A stretch of DNA of 64,000 nt from CAIWHR01 sp963741355. Its GTDB lineage: Bacteria > Pseudomonadota > Gammaproteobacteria > Burkholderiales > Casimicrobiaceae. Within the stretch, counting starts at the first letter, position 1. The number at the start of each line of letters is the position of its first letter. Positions 54,959-64,000 of this stretch are shown piece after piece. The notes under the pieces are model-generated. The model was given only the letters and a program-made list of their open reading frames with translations, did no database searches and was not told the origin of the DNA. Made by a program: the position numbers and the translations under genes. The stretch is taken from the NCBI GenBank assembly GCA_963741355.1, contig CAVUIG010000009.1, positions 1-64,000 on the forward strand, given 5' to 3'.

Positions 54959-55133
54959 CCGCACTGCCGAAATCACGCTAACAAAGTCCTTGAATTGGCG
55001 GCGTGGCGGAAGCATATTAGCAATTTGGGCGGAGCCCCCCAAGGACGCCGGAGCCGTCGAGTTCAGTGACGGTGATTTTCTGCTAGGCTAGGACGCTCGA
55101 TCGGTCCCGGTCGGACCGCCAATGGAGGGATGC

Positions 55134-55853
55134 ATGGAATCCAAATTTGAGCCCGTGATGTCGGGCCAGCCGGCGGCAACGGTGCCGCCCGTCGTCGAAA
55201 CCACGGCCGTCGACTCGAGCCGCGTTTTGCGCAACACCTACTGGCTGCTCGCGCTGTCGCTGCTGCCGACGATCGCCGGCGCGTTCGCCGGGATGCAATT
55301 CAATTTCATTGCGCTTCTTCAAGGCGGCGCCGATCATGACGCCGCTGCTGATGCTCGGCGTGATGATGGGTCGCTGTTCGTCGTCACGCTGCTTCGCAAC
55401 AGCGCCATGGGGTTCCCGCGCTGTTCGGATTCACGTTCATTGCGGGGCTGATGCTGACGCCGATCCTGACGGTCGCCGCAGGTCTTCGCAATGGCGGCCA
55501 GCTGGTCGCGCTGTCCGGGGGCTGACGGCGGCGGTGTTCTTCGCCCTCGCGGCCTACGCGACGACGATCAAGCGCGACTTCGGCTTTCTCGGCCGGTTCC
55601 TGTTCATCGGCACCGTGCTCCTGCTCGTCGGATGTCTGGTCAGCATGTTCTTCCCGATCCCGGCGCTGACGATCGCGCTGTCGGCGATCGCGGTGCTGCT
55701 GTTCTCGCTGTGGCTGCTCATCGACCTGAGCCGCATCGTCGCGCGGTGGCGAGACGAACTACGTGATGGCGACGATGAACCTGTTCCTCGACCTCTTCAA
55801 CATCTTCGTCAACCTGCTGAATGCTGATGGTGTTCTCGGGCGAGCGCGACTAG
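55134..55853 (+). CDS. Bax inhibitor-1 (YccA/YbhL) family membrane protein, several frameshifts
   Basis: Seven-helix inner-membrane protein. Pieces from different frames line up: MESKFEPVMSGQPAATVPPV at the start (ATG 55134 after GGAGGGA), TYWLLALSLLPTIAGAFAGM, APIMTPLLMLGVMM, LTAAVFFALAAYATTIKRDF with FGFLGRFLFIGTVLLLVGC after it, and ATMNLFLDLFNIFVNLL before stop TAG 55851-55853. Slips near 55310, 55365, 55415, 55520, 55750 and 55825. E. coli YccA interacts with FtsH; other members conduct Ca2+. A bidirectional hairpin separates it from serB. Confidence 0.85.
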
Positions 55854-55871
55854 CTGCGAGAGCGCAAAGAG

Positions 55872-55897
55872 AAGGGGCGGCCGCGGCCGCCCCTTTC
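55872..55897. terminator. Bidirectional terminator hairpin
   Basis: AAGGGGCGGCC-GC-GGCCGCCCCTTT, an 11-base GC-rich stem between the convergent BI-1 and serB genes. Short T/A runs flank both sides, so it can serve either direction. Confidence 0.75.
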
Positions 55898-55913
55898 ATC
55901 GCGCTTCCGCGAA

Positions 55914-56774
55914 TCACGCGAACAGGTTGAGCACCGCGTCCAGGCCGCAGTGAGTTGATCGCATAGGTCGCCTGCGCGCGAACGAGCGGCTTCGCGTGAT
56001 AGGCGATGGAGACGTCGGCCGCCCGCAGCATCGGCAGGTCGTTGGCGCCGTCGCCGATCGCGACGGCGATCTCGCCCGGCGCCGCACGTGCCGGCGCGCA
56101 GCGAGGAGAACCGCGCCGCCTTGGCGTGCGCGTCGACGATCGGGCTCCGCGATGCGCCCGGTGAGCTTGCCGTCCCGCGATCCTCGAGCGTGTTCGCGAG
56201 CGTCGTCGTCGAAGCCGAGGCGCGCCTCGCAGCCGGTCCGTGAAGAAGGTGAAGCCGCCCGAGACGAGCAGGATCTTCGCGCCGACGGCCTTGAACCCGG
56301 CGATCAGCCGCTCGGCGCCGGGCGAGAGCCGGAGCCGCTCGTCGTAGACGCGCAGCAGCGCTCGCTCGGGCAGTCCCGCGAGCAGCGCGACCCGCCGCTC
56401 GAGGCTTTCCCGGAAATCGATCTCGCCGCGCATCGCGGCCGCCGTGATCGCCGCGACCGCCGGCTTGATTCCCAGCATGTCGGCGATCTCGTCGATGCAC
56501 TCGATCGTGATCAGCGTCGAGTCCATGTCCATCGCGACGACGCCGCACGCGGTCGCGCGATGAGGTCGGGCGGCGACGAACGCGCAGTCGATGCGCGCGC
56601 CGTCGTGCAGAAGTCCGCGACGCCGGCGCGCGACTCGATCCGCGGCAGAGCCGGTACGCCTGCTGTGCCGCCGCCATCGAGGACGGCGATGCGCCTGCGC
56701 ATCCCGACGAGCGCGGCGATCTGCGTCCAGCTCGGCCGGCGCCGATCGACGGGCGCCTGGATGACGAGATCCAT
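55914..56774 (-). CDS. serB: Phosphoserine phosphatase, several frameshifts
   Basis: HAD-superfamily enzyme completing serine synthesis. Starts MDLVIQAPVDRRRPSWTQIA at 56774 with a short N-terminal domain. HAD motif I is AMDMDSTLITIECIDEIADM, the capping region MRGEIDFRESLERRVALLAG, motif II VSGGFTFFTDRL and motif IV region VAIGDGANDLPMLRAADVSI. The end is LDAVLNLFA with TGA at 55914-55916. Slips near 56590, 56540, 56230, 56130 and 55945. All catalytic residues are present across frames. Its start overlaps the presumed end of purT. Confidence 0.93.
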
Positions 56775-56786
56775 CGCGTCGCGCGG

Positions 56787-58059
56787 ATGCGATCTGAGCT
56801 TCGGGCGGATCCGGCGAGCGTCACGGCGCGCGGCTTCACGCGCCGCGCGCATTCCTTCGCGCGCTCGCGCGCGGTCGTCGATGTCGCGGCGGTGGCGAGC
56901 GCAACGCCCATGCGCCGCCGCTTGTACGCCTCGGGCTTGCCGAAGAGCCGCAGGTCGGAGCACGGGAACGGCGAGCGCGTGCGCGACGTCCTCGTAGCGG
57001 ATGCCGCGCGCCTCGACGCCGCCGTAGATCACCGCGGACGCGCCCGGCGCGATCAGGCGCACGTCGACCGGAAGTCCGAGGATCGCGCGCGCATGGAGCT
57101 CGAACTCGCTCTGCGCCTGCGTGCACATCGTCACCATCCCCGTGTCGTGCGGCCGCGGGCTCACTTCGGAGAACCAGACGTCGTCGCCCTTGACGAAGAG
57201 CTCGACGCCGAAGATGCCCGCGGCCGCCGAGCTCGCCGTCACGCGCGCGGCGATGTCGCGCGAGCGCGCAAGCGCGCGCGCCGACATCGGCTGCGGCTGC
57301 CACGATTCGACGTAGTCGCCGTTGCACCTGCACGTGGCCGATCGGCGCGCAGAAATGCGTTTGCACGTCGCCGTTTTCGTCCGCGCGCGCGCACGGTGAG
57401 CAGCGTGATCTCGTAGTCGAAGTCGATGAAGCCCTCGACGATCACGCGGCTGCCGCGGACGCGCGCCGCGCTTTCCGCGTACTGCCACGCCGCCGCGACC
57501 TCGGCCGCGCGAGCGCACGAGCGATCTGGCCCTTGCCCGACGACGACATCACCGGCTTCACGACGCACGGGATAGCCGATGCCCGCCGTCGTCTCGATCG
57601 CCGCGCGAGAGCTCGTCCTCGTTGTCGGCGAAGCGGTACGGCGACGTCGGCAGGCCGAGATCCTCGGCCGCGAGCCGGCGGATGCCCTCGCGGTTCATCG
57701 TGAGCTGCACGGCGCGCGCGGTCGGAATGACTTCCGCGATGCCTTCGCGCTCGATGGCGGCGAGCACGTCGGTCGCGATCGCCTCGATCTCGGGCACGAC
57801 GAAGTGCGGGCGCTCCTGCTCGATCAGCCGCCGCAAGCGCGGCGCCGTCGGTCATGGCGATGACGTGCGCGCGATGCGCGACCTGGTGACCCGGCGCGTT
57901 GGCGTAGCGGTCGACGGCGATCACTTCGACGCCGAGCCGCTGCAGCGCGATGACGACTTCCTTGCCGAGCTCGCCGCTGCCGAGCAGCATCACCTTGGTG
58001 GCGGACGGGGAGAGGGGGGTGCCGATGTGCATGGCGATGCGCTGGCGACCTTCGGGCAT
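56787..58059 (-). CDS. purT: Formate-dependent phosphoribosylglycinamide formyltransferase, several frameshifts
   Basis: ATP-grasp enzyme of purine synthesis using formate. N-terminus IGTPLSPSATKVMLLGSGEL then GKEVVIALQRLGVEVIAVDR. Next come HFVVPEIEAIATDVLAAIER, IGYPCVVKPVMSSSGKGQ (the ATP loop, after frame repair), DFDYEITLLTVRA, GIFGVELFVKGDDVWFSEVS with PRPHDTGMVT, and APGASAVIYGGVEARGIRYE. At least six slips between 56950 and 57860. Starts at ATG 58059 or 58032; the natural stop is hidden, so the left boundary is approximate. 30 bases after the rnr stop, same strand. Confidence 0.93.
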
Positions 58060-58089
58060 CGTCGTGAGGCTCGGGGAAGTTCGCCCATT

Positions 58090-60588
58090 TTACGCAGCGG
58101 CCGGCGGATTTTGCTGCGCTGCACACAAAGATGCTCGCTGCTGGCAAGCTTCCTGATCTGGCGTGATAACCGCCACGCTGCGCTGCAGCGCTGGTCGACT
58201 TGGCGCTTGCGACTGCCTTGTCGGCGTCGCGCGGGCGAGCGGCTCGCTGTAGACGCGCCGCGGCGGCGATTCGGCGAAGCGCTTCGTCGGCGAGCGTGAA
58301 GTCGATCTTGGTCGTCTCGAGGTCGACGCGCGCGACCTTGACGCGGACGCGGCCGGCGAGCTGGAACACGCGGCCGCTGCGCTCGCCGATCATCGCGTGC
58401 CGGCCGGCGTCGAAATGGAAATAGTCGCGCCCGAGCTCGGTGACGTGGACGAGGCCGTCGATGTTGAGGTTGTCCAGCGTGACGAAGATGCCGAAGCTCG
58501 TGACGCCGCTGATCGTGCCGCCGAACGTCTCGCCGACCTTGTCCTGCATGAAATAGCACTTGAGCCAGTTCTCGACGTCGCGCGTCGCGTCGTCGGCGCG
58601 CCGCTCGGTGAACGAGCAATGCTTGCCGAGCTCGGCCCAGCTCGCGCCCGAGGGGCGATACTGCGTCTTCGCGAGCACCGCCTTGATCGCGCGATGGACG
58701 AGCAGGTCGGGATAGCGGCGGATCGGCGAGGTGAAGTGCGCATACGCCTCGTAGGAAAGGCCGAAGTGTCCGACGTTGTCGGGGCGATAGCGCGCCTGCT
58801 GCAGCGAGCGCAGCAGCACCGTCTGCAGCAGCGCGTAGTCGGGACGGTCCTTGATTCGGAGCAGGAGCTTCGCATAATCCGACGCCGTCGGGCCGTCGCC
58901 GCCCGGGAGCGACAGCGCGCAGCTCGCGAGGAAATCGCGGAGCGCCGCGAGCTTTTCCGGCGTCGGTCCCTCGTGCACGCGATAGAGCGCCGGGATGATC
59001 GTGCTGCTCGAGGAACCGCGCGGTGCAGACGTTCGCCGCGAGCATGCATTCCTCGATCAGCTGGTGCGCGTCGTTGCGCACGACCGGCACGACGCGCGAC
59101 GATCTTGCCGTGCACGTCGAATTCGAGCTGCATCTCGATGCTGTCGAAGTCGATGGCGCCGCGCGCCTCGCGCGCCGCCTTGAGCGCGTGGTAGAGCGCG
59201 TAGAGCGTCTCGAGCTGCGGCAGCAGCGCCTTCATCTCGCGCGGCAGCTTCGCCGCCTTGGCCGACAGCGCCTCCCAGACCTGCGTGTAGGTGAGCCGCG
59301 CCCGCGAGTGCATCACCGCCGGATAGAACTTGTAGCTCCTGATCGCGCCGTCGGCGCTCGACGTCCATCTCGCACGCCATGCAGAGGCGGTCGACCAGCG
59401 GCTTCAGCGAGCAGAGCTCGTTCGACAGCGCTTCCGGCAGCATCGGGATCACGCGGCGCGGAAAATAGACCGACGTGCCGCGCTCGCGCGCGTCGTGGTC
59501 GAGCGCGTCGCCGTCGCGAACGTAATGCGAGACGTCGGCGATCGCGACGATCAGCCGGAAGCCCTCGCCCTGTGCGCTCGCACTACACGGCGTCGTCGAA
59601 ATCCTTCGCCGTCTCGCCGTCGATCGTGACGAGCGGCAGTGCGGTGAGGTCGACCCGGCCCTTGTGGTCCGCCGCGCGCACGTCCTTCGGCAGCCGCTCG
59701 GCCTGGCGCTTCGCCGCCGGCCGAGAACTCGTGCGGCAGGTCGTGCTTGCGCAGCGCGATCTCGATCTCCATGCCCGGGTCGGTGTAGCTGCCGAGCACC
59801 TCGACGACGCGGGCGATGGCCTCGCGCTGCGGCGAGGGCTGCTCGACGATCTCGACGATCGACGACGTGGCCGGCTTTCGCGCCGCCGCGCTCGTCGGGC
59901 GGCACCAGCAGGTCCTGGTTGATGCGGCGATTCTCGGCGACGACGAACACGATGCCGCGCTCCTCGTGCAGACGGCCGACGATCGTGCGGTTGGCACGCT
60001 CGAGCACGTCGACGATTTCGCCTTCGGGCCGGCCGCGGCGGTCGGTGCCGATGCGCCGCGCCGTCGCGCGATCGCCGTGCAGCACCTTGTGCATTTCGCG
60101 CGGGCTGAGGAAAAGGTCGGCGCGTGCCGTCGTCGGGCACGAGAAAGCCGAATCCGTCGGGATGGCCTTGCACGGTGCCGGTGACGAGCGTCGAGCTTGG
60201 CGGCGACGCAAAGCTCGCCCTTGCGATTCAGCATCAGCTGCCCGTCGCGCTGCATCGCTTCGATGCGGCCGAGGAATGCCTCGCGCGCGCGCCGGCTCGA
60301 CGCGCATCGTCCGCTCGAGCTCGGCGGGAGGCAGCGGGACGCCGGCGTCTTCCAGTGTCGTCGAGGATCGCCGCGCGCGATGGCAGCAACTCGGGGTCGA
60401 TGTCGCCGCCGCGGCGGGGTGCGTCGCCGCGCGCGCTCGGACGTGACTGGCTTGCCCGCGGCGGGCCGGACCCGCGTCAAGGCATTCTGTGCCGGCGCGG
60501 GCAATTGGTTTTTGTTTGCGGCGGCGACGCGCCGCGACGATGGCGTCGGGGCGCGCTTCTGAGCTTGGGGGGTCGGCTTTTTTGACAA
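58090..60588 (-). CDS. rnr: Ribonuclease R, several frameshifts
   Basis: 3'-5' exoribonuclease of the RNB family for structured RNA. TTG 60588 start (SKKPTPQAQ). Next are the cold-shock domains (FGFLVPDDGT, REMHKVLHGDRATARRIGTD), the RNB catalytic box TIDGETAKDFDDAV, IVAIADVSHYVRDGDALDHD and ARERGTSVYFPRRVIPMLPE. Further on are IEECMLAANVCTARFLE, YAHFTSPIRRYPDLLVHRAI and the S1 domain TFGGTISGVTSFGIFVTLDN. About ten slips; the likely stop is TAA at 58090-58092 after a Gln/Pro/Ala tail. The start overlaps the tRNA-Leu promoter on the other strand. Confidence 0.93.
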
Positions 60589-60611
60589 GAAAGTGGGTGA
60601 AAAGTAAAATT
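60582..60611 (+). promoter_or_regulatory. Strong promoter of tRNA-Leu
   Basis: -35 TTGACA (60582-60587, consensus), 18-base spacer, -10 TAAAAT (60606-60611), 15 bases before the tRNA. The -35 box lies on the rnr start codon of the other strand. Confidence 0.8.
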
Positions 60612-60625
60612 AGAGGTTGCGGTCG

Positions 60626-60711
60626 CCCAGGTGGCGGAATTGGTAGACGCACTAGGTTCAGGTCCTAGCGGTGGCGACACTGTGGGGGTTCGAGTCCCTT
60701 CCTGGGCACCA
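60626..60711 (+). tRNA. tRNA-Leu (anticodon CAG)
   Basis: Class II tRNA. Acceptor GCCCAGG pairs with CCTGGGC. The anticodon arm CTAGGTTCAGGTCCTAG has loop TTCAGGT, anticodon CAG. A variable arm follows, then T arm GGGGGTTCGAGTCCCTT, discriminator A and encoded CCA (60709-60711). 86 bases. Reads CUG, the commonest leucine codon in this GC-rich genome, which fits its consensus promoter. Confidence 0.96.
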
Positions 60712-60749
60712 CGACACGCGCAGCGCAAGTATCGCGCATTCGCAATGAT

Positions 60750-60774
60750 AACGCCCGCGCGAGCGGGCGTTTTG
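60750..60774 (+). terminator. Rho-independent terminator after tRNA-Leu
   Basis: AACGCCCGC-GCGA-GCGGGCGTT followed by TTGTT, starting 39 bases after the tRNA. Confidence 0.88.
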
Positions 60775-60776
60775 TT

Positions 60777-61058
60777 AGAACCTATCGCAAAATCGGCTGC
60801 GCGGCCCGATGCGGTGTATGCCGCGACCCTATCGCAAAACTGCATGGCTGCATTGGCCCACTGAAGCATTCGCTTCGAGTCCTCGCTCGCCCCTCGCTGA
60901 CGGGCACCGCAGCGAGCCGCTCGAGCTATTACCTCGCATAACTTCGCGCATGGCGCGAAAGCGTATGCTTCGCGAAGGCAACGCAGCGGCGCGAGCGTTA
61001 GCCGCGACATGGCGGCCCTCAGCAACGAAGCAATCGGGTCGCGCAGCCGATTTTGCTA
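60777..61058. repeat. Palindromic repeat element R2 (MITE-like)
   Basis: About 280 bases bounded by inverted ends: CAAAATCGGCTGCGCGGCCC at 60788 and its near-perfect complement (22 of 23) ending ATTTTG at 61055. The motif CCTATCGCAAAA recurs inside at about 60828. The interior has several short hairpins and no convincing gene. The right end abuts the stop codon (CTA at 61056-61058 on the plus strand) of the amino-acid-binding protein. Unrelated in sequence to R1 but similar in size, structure and position. Confidence 0.82.
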
Positions 61059-62193
61059 GTGGATGAATTTGCCGTCGCGCCCGATCATCGACAGGTCGAC
61101 GTACTGCGAGCCGTTGTGATTGTCCGCCGCGAAGCGCACCAGGAAGCCGCCGATCTCGAGGTTCGACATCGATTCCATCGCCGCGACGAACCGCTCGCGC
61201 GTGAGGTCCTTGCCGGTGCGGCGCAAGCCTTCGACCAGCACCTTCGCCGCGATGTATCCCTCGAGGCTCGAGAAATTGATGTCGACGTTGCCGGCCTTCT
61301 TGGCGAGATCGAGGTATTCCTTGACGATCGGCGTCAGCGGGCTCCACGGGAACGGCACCACCTGCGAGATGAGCACCCCGTAGCCCTCGTTGCCGAGCGC
61401 CTCGGCGAGCGCCTTGCTGCCGACGAAGGACACGTTGAAGAACTGCGAGATGCTGCCGGCCTTCTTCATCTGCTTCACGAACTCGGCGACGGACGTGTAC
61501 GCCGAGATCATCACAGTCGCTTCGGGCTGCGCGGCGTTGATGGTCTTCACCGCCTCGGCGACTGCCGTCGTGTTGCGCTCGACCGTGCCGAGCGCGGCGA
61601 TCTGCAGGTTGCGCTTGGCCATCGCGCGCTTCACGCCTTCGAGGCCGGCCTGGCCGTAGGCGTCGTTCTGATAGAACACGGCGATCTTCTTGACGCCGGT
61701 GCGGGTGAGGTGATCGACGATGCGTCTCGGTCTCGTCGTAGTAGCTCGCGCGGACGTTGAAGATGTAGCGGTTGAACGGCGTGCGCAGGAGCTCGGCGCC
61801 GGTGAACGGCCCGACGAACGGCACGCGCGCTTCGGTGAAGATCGGCAGCGCCGCCGCGCTCGTCGGCGTGCCGACGTAGGCGAAGAGCAGGAACACGCGA
61901 TCCTGCTCGATCAGCTTCTTGGTGTTCTCGGCGGCAAGCTTCGACTCGTACTTGTCGTCGAGCGACTTCATCTCGATCCGCCGGCCGTTGACGCCGCCTT
62001 GCGCATTCACGTAGTTCAAGTAGAGCTTCGCGCCGTCGCGCATCTGGATGCCGAGCTGGGCCGCCGGTCCCGTGAACGCGGCCGACTGCCCGATCAGGAT
62101 CGAGGTCGGCGTGACGCCGTCCTGCGCCTGCGCTCCGGCGATCACCGCGCACGCGGCGAGTGCCGCCGCGGCGCGCATCAAAAGGTGCTTCAT
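61056..62193 (-). CDS. Periplasmic branched-chain amino-acid-type ABC transporter substrate-binding protein, one frameshift
   Basis: About 379 aa, type I periplasmic binding protein (Peripla_BP_6). Signal peptide MRAAAALAACAVIAGAQA, then ILIGQSAAFTGPAAQLGIQM, YVNAQGGVNGRRIEMKSLDD and IFTEARVPFVGPFTGAELLR. A slip near 61730 is followed by VFYQNDAYGQAGLEGVKRAM and FVSFVGSKALAEAL-like lobes, ending GRDGKFIH. Betaproteobacteria carry many such LivK-like proteins with varied ligands (amino acids, aromatic acids). No permease or ATPase genes lie beside it, so it is an orphan binding protein here. Confidence 0.88.
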
Positions 62194-62434
62194 CGTCGAT
62201 TTCCTCCCAAGCCGGTCGCCGGCGTCGCACGCCCCGGTCTGCCGCTCCTCGTCCGGAATCGCATTTCGGCGTCGTGCGGACCCCGGCAGACGGCGGGCAT
62301 ACGCCCCTGGCGGCCGGCGTTTCCTGCGTCAACCCTGCGCAGCGTATCTCCGGAGGCTTAGGTAAGCAATATTCGCGCCGGGAATTCACGCCGGAATTGC
62401 GCCGCCTGTGGCAATTCGGTGCGATTCCCCATCG

Positions 62435-62960
62435 TCAGCGTTCTGTCGGCACCGTTGCGAGCCGCGCCCGCAGCTCCGCCGGCCGCAGCGTGTCGTAGAC
62501 CTCGAACGGCTGGTGGATCCACGGATTGTCCGGGAGGTAGGCGACGTGGAAGTCCGGCTTGAACACCGAGCATCCCTTCCACCAGACGACGGCCGTTTTC
62601 TGCTCGCGAATGTGCGGAAAGCGCAAGGGGGAGCGCTTTCGCCACCGCTTCGAGCGTGTGACCCGAGTCGACCATGTCGTCGACCAGCAGGATGCGATCG
62701 CCCAGCCCCGGCGAGCTCATCGTCATGTGCTCGGCGATGACGAGCTCGCCGCGCAGCGTGCCGCCTTCCGCGGTGTACGAGTGCGTGGACAGGATCGCCA
62801 GCGGAATCTCGTAGATGCGCGACAGCACATCGCCGACGCGCAGGCCGCCGCGCGCGATGCAGACGATCTGGTTGAAAGGCCAGCCCGACTCGTAGATCGT
62901 CAGCGCGAGCCGCTCGACCAGGATGTTGTATTGCTCCCAGCTGACGTCGAGGTCCGCCAT
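62435..62960 (-). CDS. Purine-type phosphoribosyltransferase, one frameshift
   Basis: About 175 aa, type I phosphoribosyltransferase fold. MADLDVSWEQYNILVERLAL start, VCIARGGLRVGDVLSRIYEI, and the PRPP loop ILLVDDMVDSGHTLEAVAKA. After a slip near 62620 the C-terminal part reads VWWKGCSVFKPDFHVAYLPD and NPWIHQPFEVYDTLRPAEL. Resembles xanthine/hypoxanthine transferases (Gpt-like) of Betaproteobacteria, which usually follow purA, as here 12 bases downstream. Exact base specificity not resolved. Confidence 0.88.
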
Positions 62961-62972
62961 CGCGTCGCGCGT

Positions 62973-64000
<1,028 letters not shown>

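Noticed and set aside
56511..60652. Overlapping frames in purT, serB and rnr as possible dual coding
   Set aside because: Each extra frame is simply the continuation of the known protein after an indel; no independent protein is seen.

Overview
The window is almost certainly two genomes joined. Bases 1 to about 4,950 (Hsp70/DUF3731 protein, cupin, GH28 polygalacturonase) have moderate GC and read like a planctomycete. From about 4,965 to 64,000 the DNA is GC-rich and carries an unmistakably betaproteobacterial (Burkholderiales/Rhodocyclales-like) gene set: rpmE-rho-trxA, proB-obgE, nth-DUF1841, rnr-purT-serB, purA, a LysR/azoR/pirin unit. The GH28 gene runs straight into the C-terminal half of an unrelated gene, so a chimeric assembly is the simplest explanation. 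Many conserved genes are broken by single-base slips (worst at 1-660 and 55.3-61.7 kb). They are annotated as one gene with the slip positions given, because sequencing error is likelier than mass gene decay.

Layout. 5.0-10.9 kb: remnant of an exopolysaccharide cluster (GT4 glycosyltransferase, WcaJ-type initiating transferase read in frame with it, two membrane proteins). 11.0-11.3 kb: tail of a dockerin-type surface protein. 11.8-16.9 kb: an integron cassette array without a visible integrase, with cassettes for aquaporin Z, a lipocalin-like protein, GNAT, cupin, NTF2-like, GFA plus DUF3147, and DUF1801, each followed by a recognisable or degraded attC site. 17-29 kb: thioesterase, HtrA-like protease, rppH, Yip1 protein, proB-obgE-glycosyltransferase operon, rpmE, rho, trxA, fdxA and two cytochromes c. 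29-41 kb: hydrolase, the nested rnfB-TPR-nth-DUF1841 operon, acyltransferase, CDF transporter, corA, pncB, macrodomain protein, an M48 protein lacking its catalytic Glu, and a GspE/PilB ATPase. 41-45 kb: GtrA, FAD oxidoreductase and membrane glycosyltransferase. 45-54 kb: membrane and stress genes including the divergent LysR/azoR-pirin unit. 54.3-64 kb: tRNA-Ser(TGA) beside a low-GC gene, BI-1 protein, serB, purT, rnr, tRNA-Leu(CAG), a periplasmic amino-acid-binding protein, a phosphoribosyltransferase and purA (cut by the window edge).

The main non-gene structure besides the attC array is a set of small palindromic repeats sitting exactly at gene 3' ends. Two oppositely oriented copies (about 260 and 290 bp) plus one solo end share the terminus CCTCTGAACAAGTCC and touch the stop codons of the HtrA-like gene, gspE and corA. 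A different 280-bp inverted-repeat element abuts the stop of the amino-acid-binding protein. The tails of proB and rho are themselves duplicated just downstream of the genes. These repeats and the orphan cassette array are the parts most worth following up.
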